Shown: in pieces, positions 41,528 through 50,442 of the stretch
Layout: each line of letters opens with the position of its first letter
Position numbering within the stretch: position 1 is the stretch's first letter
NCBI GenBank assembly: GCA_937873495.1
Contig: CALMXZ010000008.1
Coordinates: 186,001 to 250,000 of the forward strand
Direction of reading: 5' to 3'
DNA: 64,000 bases
Source of the DNA: an uncultured Trueperaceae bacterium
Lineage (GTDB): Bacteria > Deinococcota > Deinococci > Deinococcales > Trueperaceae
Translations under genes and position numbers: made by a program
The notes under the pieces: generated by a model
What the model was told of the DNA's origin: nothing
The model's database searches: none
What the model saw: the letters and a program-made list of their open reading frames with translations, nothing else

Positions 41528-41962
41528 TTCTGGTCCTCCACGTGGCGGGGCGCTCCGCCGTGCTGCTTCGGGCCGCGCGGCCCGAGTGGCCGGCACTGCT
41601 CGCGGTTCGGTGGGAACGCGAGCGCCGCTTCTTGAAGCGCGTGCCTCGCCGAACGGATTACGCTAGCACTTCCTCGGGAAAGGTTGGGCGGCATCGCGGT
41701 TGTCGACCTACCTGAACGGGAAGGTGGCACCCTCGTCGAGGTTGCTCGTGCGGATGGAGCGGGTCGCCGGGAAGGGCGCAGCGAGCTTCCGCAGTGACGA
41801 TTGGATGGACCCTGCCGATCGCCTCGAGTCCGCCTCCTAGCGACGAAACGGGCTCTACGGCAGGGCTCCCTGGTCGACATCAAAGCAGCTTTGCTTGCAC
41901 TTCTATGTGCTTACACATGAGTGTGCGAGCACATTCATGTGTAAGCACGCAGGCGTGTAGAG
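41528..41962. other. Intergenic region without a supported gene
   Basis: About 430 nt between speA and the hepT remnant. Several short open frames in both strands lack family similarity. The second half is lower in GC and contains the inverted repeat at 41907-41948. No promoter was identified confidently for speA. Confidence 0.5.
41907..41948. repeat. Inverted repeat, 14-bp perfect arms
   Basis: gtgcttacacatga (41907-41920) pairs exactly with tcatgtgtaagcac (41935-41948) around a 14-nt loop that is itself partly symmetric. It ends 14 nt before the broken end of hepT. It may be an operator, a terminator, or the scar of a mobile element. Confidence 0.7.
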
Positions 41963-42253
41963 CTAGGCGTGGAGCACGAACTGCCGCCAACCTATCCTCG
42001 ATCTCGGGGCTCGGCCGAAGTGACCTCCGCCATCAACGCGACGTTGGAGAGGAATCAAGCGTGCAGCCTCCCAAATGACAGCGAGGTTCCAGACCACGGC
42101 ATCCCTCGTCCGTCTATCCTGTTTGAAGGCGGGCAAATCCAGGCCGACTGTATAATCCTCGATCCTGCCGATCGCATCTAGGATGTCTTCAATGCGCAAG
42201 AGCCAGTCCCTAGGTGGCGCTGATGGCCTCTCTAAGAACTCGCTCCCGCACAC
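41963..42253 (-). pseudogene. Truncated HepT-like toxin (MntA-HepT system)
   Basis: HepT (DUF86/HEPN) RNase toxin remnant, 96 codons from GTG 42253 overlapping the antitoxin gene. PRDWLLRIEDILDAIGRIEDYTVGLDLPAF and DAVVWNLAVIWEAARLIP match the HEPN N-terminal helices. The C-terminal catalytic motif normally reads RNxLxHxY with about 20 more residues; here it is GWRQFVLHA followed by a TAG where the conserved Tyr codon is expected. Active motif R-x4-H-x-Y is therefore incomplete and the protein is probably inactive. The inverted repeat begins just downstream. Confidence 0.65.
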
Positions 42254-42500
42254 GCGGCTTCAGGCCTCCCGGAGTCACCATATCCACCCGCGTTCCCAAT
42301 ATCTCCTCCAGACGCTCCCTTACCGCGAAGTACTCGAAGAGACCCACGGGGACGGAGAACTCGACCAGCTGGTCGACATCGCTGCTAGGCGTCGCCTCGT
42401 CGCGCGCCACGGATCCGAAGAGGGCCAACGACTTGACCCCCATGCCAGTCAACTCGGCCATGTGGTCATGCAATAGCTCGAGTACCTGGGAGCGCTCCAC
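42210..42500 (-). CDS. MntA-type minimal nucleotidyltransferase antitoxin
   Basis: 96 aa from GTG 42500, with GAGGAGG about 9 nt upstream. The NTase motif is FGSVARDEATPSSDVDQLVEF (GSxxR ... SDxD), as in MntA antitoxins that AMPylate HepT. C-terminal GTRVDMVTPGGLKPRVRERVLREA fits. The overlong frame up to 42713 is unsupported. It precedes and overlaps hepT on the same strand, the normal MntA-HepT order, but the toxin is truncated. Confidence 0.75.
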   Translation of the reverse strand: MERSQVLELLHDHMAELTGMGVKSLALFGSVARDEATPSSDVDQLVEFSVPVGLFEYFAVRERLEEILGTRVDMVTPGGLKPRVRERVLREAISAT

Positions 42501-42648
42501 TCCACTCAGCCTCCTCAACTGAGTAGAGGTCTCCAGTGACTTACCGCAACGGCCCGGAACCTCAAGGTTAGCGTGTACGTGCCGCAACCCGATTAACTGA
42601 AAGCGCGCCATGCGAGGTGTACCGAGAACCCGGTGATCCGACTGGCGA

Positions 42649-43020
42649 TCACGCCAAACCCGCAGCCTCAGCGCGATCCGTTCGGACCATGAGCAGCAGC
42701 GATGCGTTGCCACCTGTTCTCAACTCGCTAGCAGCGAACAACCCGCTCCTGAACGCGAAGTCCCGCTTCGGATCAGGCTTCCCTCGCCAACCCTCCGGCC
42801 AGAGCTCCTCTGGTGTCAGATCGTCGAGAACCATCATCCCTGACGGTCGGACAAGGTTAGCAACGGCCAGCCAGTTGGCACTTTGCAGGGCATCGTTCGT
42901 CCCGCCGTCGAAGAACACCAAGTCGAAGGGGCCCCTCTCTCGGAAAGCATCTCGCCAGTCGCCCGCTAGAACGTCCACGTTCTCGTAGCCCATGAATAAC
43001 TCCCGGACAGCCGATGCCAA
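42649..43020 (-). pseudogene. 5'-truncated SAM-dependent (O-)methyltransferase
   Basis: Only the C-terminal two-thirds of a class I methyltransferase remains (123 codons from a TTG at 43020). NVDVLAGDWRDAF, GPFDLVFFDGGTNDALQ and NLVRPSGMMVLDDLTPEELWPEGW match the post-motif-I part of the family; the N-terminal glycine-rich SAM-binding motif I is missing because the frame runs into the aguA promoter. Family affiliation good; activity unlikely. Confidence 0.6.
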
Positions 43021-43044
43021 ACGTCCGTGCCTGCCTCCCCGGCC

Positions 43045-43050
43045 TAGACT
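43045..43050 (+). promoter_or_regulatory. -10 box of aguA
   Basis: TAGACT, 9 nt before ATG 43060. It survives intact beside the truncated methyltransferase. Confidence 0.45.
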
Positions 43051-43059
43051 GTCCCAAGC

Positions 43060-44149
43060 ATGCCCACGACCCCTACCCCAACCCCCGCATCACTGGGCTT
43101 CCGCATGCCCCCCGAGTGGGCACCTCACGCCGCCACCTGGACGTCATGGCCGTTCGACGACTGGCTCTGGGTCGGGCACCTCGAGGGGGTCCGGCGCGAG
43201 TTCGCGGACCTCGTGGCCACCATCGCGCGCTTCGAGCCCGTCGTACTGAACGTGCGCGACGGCGAGGCCGAGAAGGACGCCCGCGCGCGCATCGCGAAGG
43301 CAGCGGCCGCCCGGCACGGTGACGAAGCGGAACGCGTGCTCGGCAACGTGACCTACAACCTGCTGCCCCTCAACGACGTCTGGTTCCGCGACAACGGCCC
43401 CCTCTTCGTGCGGGCCGCCGAGTCTGGCCGCGTGGCCCTCACGGACTGGGGCTTCAACGCTTGGGGCAAGAAGTACGCCCCGTGGTCGGACGACGACCGC
43501 GCTCCGGCCACGCTCGCAGCGCGCCTCGGCATGCGGCGCTTCGTCGCCCCGGCCGTCATGGAGGGCGGCTCGCTCGAGCTGAACGGCCACGGTGTGTGCC
43601 TCACCACGCGCTCATGCCTCCTGGAGCCGAATCGCAACCCAGACCTCGGCCCGGCCGAGCTCGAACTGCTCCTGCGCGACTACCTCGGCGTCACACAGCT
43701 CGTGTGGCTGGAGGAAGGCCTGGAAGGCGACCATACCGACGGCCACATCGACACGATCGTGCGCTTCACGGACGACGACACGATCGTGTGCGCCGTCGAA
43801 CCGCGCGAGGACGACCCCAACCACGCCACCATGGCGCGCAACCTGGAGCAGCTCCAGAGCCTGCGCACGGCCAAGGGTGCGCCGTACCGGGTCGTCGAAC
43901 TCCCCCTCCCCCTCAAGCACATGGAGCTGGAGGGCCAGCGCCTGCCACCCACCTACGCCAACTTCTACGTCGGTAACGGCTTCGTGGTCGTGCCGCAGTA
44001 CGACGACGCGAACGACGAGCAGGCCTTGCGTATCCTGCGCCCGCTCTTCCCCGGCCGCGAGGTCATCGGCCTTAGCGCCGTGAGCCTCATCACGGGCGGC
44101 GGCGCGTTCCACTGCGTGACGCAGCAGCAGCCCCTAGGAGAGGTCGAAC

Positions 44150-44157
<8 letters not shown>
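43060..44157 (+). CDS. aguA: Agmatine deiminase
   Basis: Converts agmatine to N-carbamoylputrescine. 365 aa of the peptidyl-arginine-deiminase fold: MPPEWAPHAATWTSWP, the NDVWFRDNGPLFV loop (Asp/Trp substrate-binding), WGFNAWGKKYAPW, GGSLELNGHGVCLTT, EGDHTDGHIDTI (catalytic His/Asp) and the C-terminal nucleophile Cys352 in GGGAFHCVTQQQP. Length normal. Followed by aguB with 8-nt overlap. Confidence 0.97.
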
Positions 44158-45031
<874 letters not shown>

Positions 45032-45039
45032 GGCGCCCC

Positions 45040-46932
45040 CTACCCAACATCCACGAACCTCACGCCCGCCGGCGCCGCCCCGCCGGCGTACATGGCGCGC
45101 ACGACCGCGGCGTGGTCCGCTACCACCTTGTCGCGCCGGATGCTCAGCTTCGGCGTCACGGAGCCGTCGGCCATCGTCAGCTCCTTCAGAACTGCCGCCA
45201 CGCGCTTCACGCTCGACCAGTCCGGCATGCCGGCGTTCGCGCGCTGGACCGCCTCGCGCAACGCCCCCGCCAGGTCGGCCTGCTCTAGCACGCTCTGGGT
45301 GACGGGGCCGTAACGGTCCGCCAGCACCTCGCGGTCGAGGAACAGGAGCGCCGCGCAGAACTTCTCGCCAGGACCGACGACGATGGCCGTGGCGATCAGC
45401 GGGTCGGCCTCCAGGCGCTCCGTGATCGGGTCCGGCATGACGTACTTGCCCGTCGAGAGCTTGAAGAGGTTCTTCAGGCGGCCGGTTATCGAGAGGTAGC
45501 CGTCCTCCAGCTTCCCGAGGTCGCCGGTGTGGAACCAGCCGTCCGCGTCGATGACCTTGGCCGTCTCGTCCGGCCTGGCGAAGTAGCCGAGCATGACGTG
45601 CGGCCCGCGCGTGAGGATCTCGTCCTCGTCGCTGATGCCGATCTCGACGCCCGGTATGGCCTCGCCGACGGTGCCGGCGCGGTTACGCCCTGGCCGGTTG
45701 AAGCAGATCACGGGGCTCGTCTCCGTGAGGCCGTAGCCCTGCAGCACGGCGATGCCGGCCGCGCCAAGGCGGTTCACCAGCTCGCCGCGCAGCGCGGCCC
45801 CACCGACGATGATCGTCTTGAGCCGCCCACCGAGCGCCGCACGCCACTTCGAGTAGACGAGCTTGTCCAGGGCGCCGTGCTCCATGGCGGCGATCCAGCC
45901 CTCCGGCAGGCTCACGTCGTAGGCGCCTGCGAAGGCCAAGGCCCGCGCGTAGGCGATCTTCTTGAAGCCGGTGAGGGTGGTACCGACGGCCTCCATCCGC
46001 TCCCACGACTTCTCCAGGACGCGCGGCACGGCCGCCATGAACGTCGGGCGGACCTCCTGCAGGTCCTCGCGCACCGAGTCCGTCGTGCCGAAGTACACGC
46101 TCGAACCGAACCAGACGTTCGCGTACATGAGGGTGCGCGCGAAGATGTGCGTGAGTGGCAGGAAGGAGAGCACGGTCTCCCGGTCGCCCGGGAGGAACGT
46201 CGACAGGTCCGTCAGGGAGGCGATGGCGTTGCTCGAGAGGTTCTCGTGACTGAGCATCACGCCTTTCGGCGAGCCCGTCGTGCCCGACGTGTAGATGATC
46301 GTGGCCACGTCGCTCGCCTGCTGGCCGGCGGCGAACGTCCGGATCAGGTCGGGGCGCCGCGCCAGTTCGCCTTCGCCCCTGGCGATGATGGCCGCGTAGT
46401 CCGTGACGAGCGGCCTGCCGTCGCCGGCGAGCTCCGGCGGCGCGCCGGTGGCAAGCGCCAGTAGCGTGACGGCTTCGAGATCGCGCGTCGCCTCGAGCAT
46501 CCGTGCGAGCAGCGCCTCGTCCGAAGCGAGCACGGCCGCGCACCCGCTCTCGTGCAGGATGAAACGCATGGCGTCCGGCGTGTGCGTCAGGTAGATGGGC
46601 ACGTCGACGAGGCCCGCTATCAAGCAGGCCATGTCGGCCAGCACGAAGCTCATGTCCGAGTGCGTGAAGAGGGCGACGCGGTCGCCGCGCTCCAACCCCA
46701 TGGAACGCAGACCCGCGGCCATGGCCTCCGCCTTGCGCTTGAACTCGCCGTTGGACAGCGTCGTCCAGGCAGCCCCCGGCCCCCCCGGCTTACCGGGCAC
46801 CGTCGAAGGCCGGTCGTTGAACGCGCGCTCGTTCGGCCTCTCCGAGACCGCCTCGGCGAGCAACACCGGCAGCGTGCGGCCAAGCTCCAGGCGCCCGGGT
46901 CCTGCCGTCCATCGCGCCGTTCTCACGACCAT
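45040..46932 (-). CDS. Long-chain acyl-CoA synthetase (AMP-dependent)
   Basis: Activates fatty acids to acyl-CoA (ANL superfamily), 630 aa from ATG 46932, with GGAGGG 6 nt upstream; 22 upstream in-frame residues rejected. Motifs: TIIYTSGTTGSPKGVMLSHEN (P-loop-like A3), YGLTETSPVI (A5), GPHVMLGYFARPDET, WFHTGDLGKLEDGYLSITGRLKNLFKLSTGKYVMP (A7-A8), with the C-terminal Lys region KLSIRRDKVV. Length and order of motifs fit FadD15/LACS-type rather than short-chain enzymes. Converges on aguB with a gap of 8 nt and no obvious terminator. Confidence 0.94.
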   Translation of the reverse strand: MVVRTARWTAGPGRLELGRTLPVLLAEAVSERPNERAFNDRPSTVPGKPGGPGAAWTTLSNGEFKRKAEAMAAGLRSMGLERGDRVALFTHSDMSFVLADMACLIAGLVDVPIYLTHTPDAMRFILHESGCAAVLASDEALLARMLEATRDLEAVTLLALATGAPPELAGDGRPLVTDYAAIIARGEGELARRPDLIRTFAAGQQASDVATIIYTSGTTGSPKGVMLSHENLSSNAIASLTDLSTFLPGDRETVLSFLPLTHIFARTLMYANVWFGSSVYFGTTDSVREDLQEVRPTFMAAVPRVLEKSWERMEAVGTTLTGFKKIAYARALAFAGAYDVSLPEGWIAAMEHGALDKLVYSKWRAALGGRLKTIIVGGAALRGELVNRLGAAGIAVLQGYGLTETSPVICFNRPGRNRAGTVGEAIPGVEIGISDEDEILTRGPHVMLGYFARPDETAKVIDADGWFHTGDLGKLEDGYLSITGRLKNLFKLSTGKYVMPDPITERLEADPLIATAIVVGPGEKFCAALLFLDREVLADRYGPVTQSVLEQADLAGALREAVQRANAGMPDWSSVKRVAAVLKELTMADGSVTPKLSIRRDKVVADHAAVVRAMYAGGAAPAGVRFVDVG

Positions 46933-47018
46933 CTCGGCCCTCCTAACGACCCACTGGCGGCAGGCTGCTCGGTCGCACGCCCCCTCGGGCGCGAGCACCT
47001 ACGGCGCGCTGCCGGCGC

Positions 47019-47372
47019 CTACGCCCGCTGGGCGCCTCCCGCCTGCGCCGCGCGCGACGCCTTGTCGGCGAAGTCTCTCGCGAACAGCTTGATCTCGCTC
47101 GCCAAGCCGGCGTCGTTCGTTGCCTTGCGGTAAGTATCCGCCATGGAGAGGAAGGTCTGGAAGAAGAAATCGTTCATGTCGTCGACCGACATCTCCTTGA
47201 CCCACAGGTCGATGCGCAGGGCGTTGCGTTGAACGCCGTCCCACAGGGACAAGATCATGGCCCCGGCGTCGTGCTGGCCCGGCTCGGGGGAGTCGTCGGC
47301 CTGCCAGCGGATGGCCTCGATGCCACTGTCATCCATGTCTACTGCCAGGCTGATGCGGGAAGACTTCGACAT
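47019..47372 (-). CDS. gldC: GldC-like protein
   Basis: 117 aa from ATG 47372; TACCAT lies 6 nt upstream, so the 27 upstream residues are rejected. SSRISLAVDMDDSGIEAIRWQADD ... AGAMILSLWDGVQRNALRIDLWVKEMSVDDMNDFFFQTFLSMADTYRKAT matches the GldC family, first described in Bacteroidota gliding operons and widely present elsewhere with unknown role. No other gliding gene is in the window, so gliding should not be inferred. Gap to the acyl-CoA synthetase is 86 nt. Confidence 0.85.
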   Translation of the reverse strand: MSKSSRISLAVDMDDSGIEAIRWQADDSPEPGQHDAGAMILSLWDGVQRNALRIDLWVKEMSVDDMNDFFFQTFLSMADTYRKATNDAGLASEIKLFARDFADKASRAAQAGGAQRA

Positions 47373-47378
47373 GCCCGC

Positions 47379-47384
47379 ATGGTA
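47379..47384 (-). promoter_or_regulatory. -10 box of gldC
   Basis: TACCAT on the minus strand, 6 nt before ATG 47372; it fixes the start. Confidence 0.5.
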
Positions 47385-47486
47385 ACTGCACGGTGACGCG
47401 GCGCACGGTATCTTCGAGGGCGTTGGCCGGCGCTGAGCGCGGAGCGGTTCCAACCGCCCTGTCGCCGCCCGTCAGGGAGGAACCTC

Positions 47487-48554
47487 GTGAAGGGACTCAT
47501 ACTCGCAGCCGGTCTCGGCACCCGCCTGCGCCCGATAACCAGCCTCAAACCGAAGCCGACCATCGCGGTGGCCAACAAGCCGCTCATCCACCACGCCGTC
47601 GACAACCTGGTCGAGGCCGGCGTCCGCGAGATCGGCGTCGTGGTCAGCTACCTGACGCTCAACTCCATCAAGGAGACGCTGGACGGCTACCCGGGCGTGC
47701 GTTTCGAGTACATCATGCAGAACCCGCCGCAAGGCCTGGCGCACGCCGTCAAGGTCTCGCGCGAGTTCCTCGGCGACGAGTCGTTCGTCATGTACCTCTC
47801 CGACAACCTCTTCGAGCATGGCATCACGGAGTTCGTGAACCGCTTCAGGCCGGGCGAGAGCAACGCCGTCATGGCCCTCGTGCCCGTGAGCCGCGAGGCC
47901 GCCAAGTCGCTCGGCGTGGCGGTGGTGGAAGGCGAGCGCATCACCAAGCTCGTCGAGAAGCCGAGCGATCCGCCCAGCACCCTGGCCGTGGCAGGCGTCT
48001 ACGTCTTCGACTCGCGCATCCACGCCATGATCGAGGGCCTGGCGCCGGGCGCCAAGGGCGAGTACCAGATCACCGACGCCATCCAGCGCCTCATCGAGGC
48101 CGGCGACGAGGTGGTGCCCGTCACGGTCCGCGGCTGGTGGAAGGACACGGGCCAGGCGGACGACATCCTCGACGCCAACCGGCTGCTCCTCACGCGCCTC
48201 AAGCGCGACGTGCGAGGCGAGACGGAGAACGCCACCCTCATCGGCGAGGTGGTCATCGGCGCAGGCGCCGTGGTGAAGGACACCACGGTGTTCGGCCCCG
48301 TCATCATCGGCGCAGGCGCGCACGTGGAGCGGGCCTACGTCGGTCCGTTCACGGCCATCGGCGACGGCTGCACGGTGCGCAACGCGGAGCTCGAGTACTC
48401 CGTCGTCGGCAACCGCACCGTGATCGACGGCGTGAAGCCGCGCATCCAGGCCAGCCTCATCGGCGAGGACGTGACGATAACGGGCCACGACTCACGGCCG
48501 GCCACGCACCGCATGGTCGTGGGGGACGAGAGTCGGATCTCGCTGCACGAGTAG
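47487..48554 (+). CDS. Sugar-1-phosphate nucleotidyltransferase (RmlA-like, long form)
   Basis: 355 aa from GTG 47487, Shine-Dalgarno AGGGAGG 7 nt upstream. N-terminal nucleotidyltransferase: MKGLILAAGLGTRLRPITSLKPKPTIAVANKPLI, the FVMYLSDNLFE (metal-binding Asp) and LVEKPSDPPS motifs. From about residue 240 a left-handed beta-helix follows (IGEVVIGAGAVVKDTTVFGPVIIGAGAHVERAYVGPFTAIGDGC). This is the long RmlA/GlmU-like type used for dTDP-glucose or similar activated sugars. The specific nucleotide and sugar cannot be fixed. Confidence 0.92.
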   Translation: MKGLILAAGLGTRLRPITSLKPKPTIAVANKPLIHHAVDNLVEAGVREIGVVVSYLTLNSIKETLDGYPGVRFEYIMQNPPQGLAHAVKVSREFLGDESFVMYLSDNLFEHGITEFVNRFRPGESNAVMALVPVSREAAKSLGVAVVEGERITKLVEKPSDPPSTLAVAGVYVFDSRIHAMIEGLAPGAKGEYQITDAIQRLIEAGDEVVPVTVRGWWKDTGQADDILDANRLLLTRLKRDVRGETENATLIGEVVIGAGAVVKDTTVFGPVIIGAGAHVERAYVGPFTAIGDGCTVRNAELEYSVVGNRTVIDGVKPRIQASLIGEDVTITGHDSRPATHRMVVGDESRISLHE

Positions 48555-48947
48555 GCGTCCCGACAGTCCTGGCCGACTGGCTAGCTTGTCAGAAGCGAAG
48601 TTTCCGCATGATCATCATGTTGATGGGGTTCATGCTAGCTACTCGTCGGAGGGTCAGTGCGGAACATAACTCTCAGAGCAGAAGGAAGCGTCATCCATCG
48701 AGGCGGCGCGTAACCGCGCACGGCGGGAGCGTTCCACGCTCAAAGACGAGTTCCGTCGCTAGCTGGAGCAGTATGCCCGCGGCGAGGAGCAGAGCCTGGT
48801 GGCGATGCAGGTCATCAGTGACATACGGTCGAGGGTGCGCACCGGCGGGCGCCTCTTTACGAGAGAAGAGCTGAACGAGCGTTGACTTCGGCGACATGAA
48901 CACCGCTCCACCGCTTCATGACGACCAAACTCGTTGACTTGCCCTTA
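48555..48947. other. Intergenic region, mostly non-coding
   Basis: Nearly 400 nt between the nucleotidyltransferase and the GH13 stop. Apart from the antitoxin-like remnant it holds no supported gene; several short reverse frames have no similarity. It includes AT-richer segments with repeated atgatcatcatgttgatg. Confidence 0.5.
48670..48885 (+). pseudogene. Antitoxin-like remnant with an in-frame TAG
   Basis: Bases 48670-48885 read as one frame broken by a TAG at 48760-48762. The parts before and after it, SIEAARNRARRERSTLKDEFRR and LEQYARGEEQSLVAMQVISDIRS, and then VRTGGRLFTREELNER, resemble the C-terminal half of short VapB-like antitoxins; the TAG stands where a Trp (TGG) would fit. No start codon in frame upstream (a TAA lies at 48667) and no toxin gene follows. 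Family similarity is from memory only. Confidence 0.35.
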
Positions 48948-50396
48948 TCAAGCGGGAGTGATCAACACCCCACCCCTACCGGCCACAACCAGGGCCCCCT
49001 CAGCCTGCTCCACGACGTCACCTGACAGCACATCCCGGTACCGCCCAGCCGGCACCACGCTGGTCGGCACCGCAGCAGCCCCCTCACCCACGTTGACGAC
49101 CACCCACACCGGCGGCTCCTCTTCCAGCCGCCGCTCGACCACCACGAGGCCGTCTGCTGGCGCGCTTACCGTCGTGGCACCCCGCCGCAGCGCGGCGAAC
49201 TCGTGGCGCGCGCGTATGAGCACGCGCAAGTAGCCGAGCAGCCCCTCGTCCCACTGGTCCCGCCGCTCCCAGGGCATGCCCGCGCGGCAGCCTGGGTCGT
49301 GCCCGCCGCGCAGGCCGAGTTCGTCGCCGTAGTACAAGCACGGGGCGCCCGGCCACGTGAACAGCAGGAGGAACGCCTGGCGCAGCGCGCTGCCGTCGCC
49401 CTTCAGGGTCGTGGCGACGCGCGGGGTGTCGTGCGAGCCGAGCAGGTTGAGCTGCGAGCGCACGGCGGCTTCCGGGTAGGCGGCCAAGAGGCGGGTCGCC
49501 GTCTCCGCGAACGCGCCGGCCGACAGGTGCTGGATGCCGTTGAGGCCACTGCGCGCGAGCTCGTCGTGAGCCAGGTCCTTGGCCACGAAGCCGAGGACGG
49601 CGCGATTGAACTGGTAGTTCATCACACCGTCGAAGATGTCGCCCTTCAACCAGCGCCCGGCCTCGTCCCAGATCTCCCCGACCAAGTAGGCGTCTGGGTT
49701 GACGGCGCGGCACCGGGCGCGGAAGGCGCGCCAGAAGTCGTCGTCGTCGATCTCGTTGGGCACGTCGAGGCGCCAACCGTCCATACCGGCCGCCAGCCAC
49801 TTCTCCGCCACCTGGTAGATGAACTCGCGCACGGCGGGCGTGGAGGTGTTGAACTTCGGCAGCGCGGCGAGCCCCCACCAGGCGTCGTAGCCGAGGTGCC
49901 CGCCGCCGTAGGCGTGCAAGGGGAAGTGGCGCACGTGGAACCAGTCGAGGTAAGCGCTGCTCGAGCCGTTCTCCAGGATGTCGTGGAACTGCAGCAGGCC
50001 GCGGCTCGCGTGGTTGAACACGCCGTCGAGCACCACGCGCATGCCGCGCTTGTGGCAGGCGGCGATCAGCTCGTCGAGGGCGGCGTTGCCGCCGAGCATC
50101 GGGTCGACCTGATGGAAGTCCTGCGTGTGATAGCGGTGGTTGGAGCCCGAGGCGAAGATCGGGTTGAGGTAGAGGGCGGTGATGCCGAGGTCCTGCAGGT
50201 AGTCGAGCTTCTCCACCACGCCGAGGAGGTCGCCGCCCTTGTAGCCGTGCAGCGTCGGCGGGGCGTCCCACGCCTCGAGGTTGCTCGGCTTGTGAACGCG
50301 CGTACTACGTGCGAAGCGGTCGGGGAAGATCTGGTAGAAGACGGCGTCTTGCACCCACGCCGGCGAGATGTCACTTCCAGTGTCGCTTCCAGGCAT
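48948..50396 (-). CDS. GH13 alpha-amylase-family enzyme (neopullulanase/cyclomaltodextrinase-like)
   Basis: 482 aa with no signal peptide, so probably cytoplasmic. Catalytic GH13 barrel motifs: VVLDGVFNH (region I, 122-129), GWRLDVPNE (nucleophile Asp211), LVGEIWDEA (acid/base Glu241) and NLLGSHDTPR (Asp323, region IV). GYKGGDLLGVVEKLDYLQDLGITALYLNPIF is typical of neopullulanase/cyclomaltodextrinase. The N-terminal CBM34 of those enzymes is absent, so the protein is short. C-terminal all-beta domain (about 395-482). Start ATG 50396 has TAGCAT 7 nt upstream. Divergent from the YczE-like gene with 46 nt between starts. Confidence 0.93.
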   Translation of the reverse strand: MPGSDTGSDISPAWVQDAVFYQIFPDRFARSTRVHKPSNLEAWDAPPTLHGYKGGDLLGVVEKLDYLQDLGITALYLNPIFASGSNHRYHTQDFHQVDPMLGGNAALDELIAACHKRGMRVVLDGVFNHASRGLLQFHDILENGSSSAYLDWFHVRHFPLHAYGGGHLGYDAWWGLAALPKFNTSTPAVREFIYQVAEKWLAAGMDGWRLDVPNEIDDDDFWRAFRARCRAVNPDAYLVGEIWDEAGRWLKGDIFDGVMNYQFNRAVLGFVAKDLAHDELARSGLNGIQHLSAGAFAETATRLLAAYPEAAVRSQLNLLGSHDTPRVATTLKGDGSALRQAFLLLFTWPGAPCLYYGDELGLRGGHDPGCRAGMPWERRDQWDEGLLGYLRVLIRARHEFAALRRGATTVSAPADGLVVVERRLEEEPPVWVVVNVGEGAAAVPTSVVPAGRYRDVLSGDVVEQAEGALVVAGRGGVLITPA

Positions 50397-50403
50397 GCCG
50401 GGA

Positions 50404-50409
50404 ATGCTA
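50404..50409 (-). promoter_or_regulatory. -10 box of the GH13 gene
   Basis: TAGCAT on the minus strand, 7 nt before ATG 50396. Confidence 0.6.
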
Positions 50410-50430
50410 ACCCGGTGGCCTTTGCGGAGT

Positions 50431-50436
50431 TACGCT
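50431..50436 (+). promoter_or_regulatory. -10 box of the YczE-like gene
   Basis: TACGCT, 6 nt before GTG 50443; divergent promoter pair with the GH13 gene in a 46-nt space. Confidence 0.55.
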
Positions 50437-50442
50437 CCGCTG

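Noticed and set aside
41524-41883. 119-aa minus-strand open frame upstream of speA
   Set aside because: Arg/Pro/Ser-rich with no family similarity and overlapping the speA start; likely a composition artefact.
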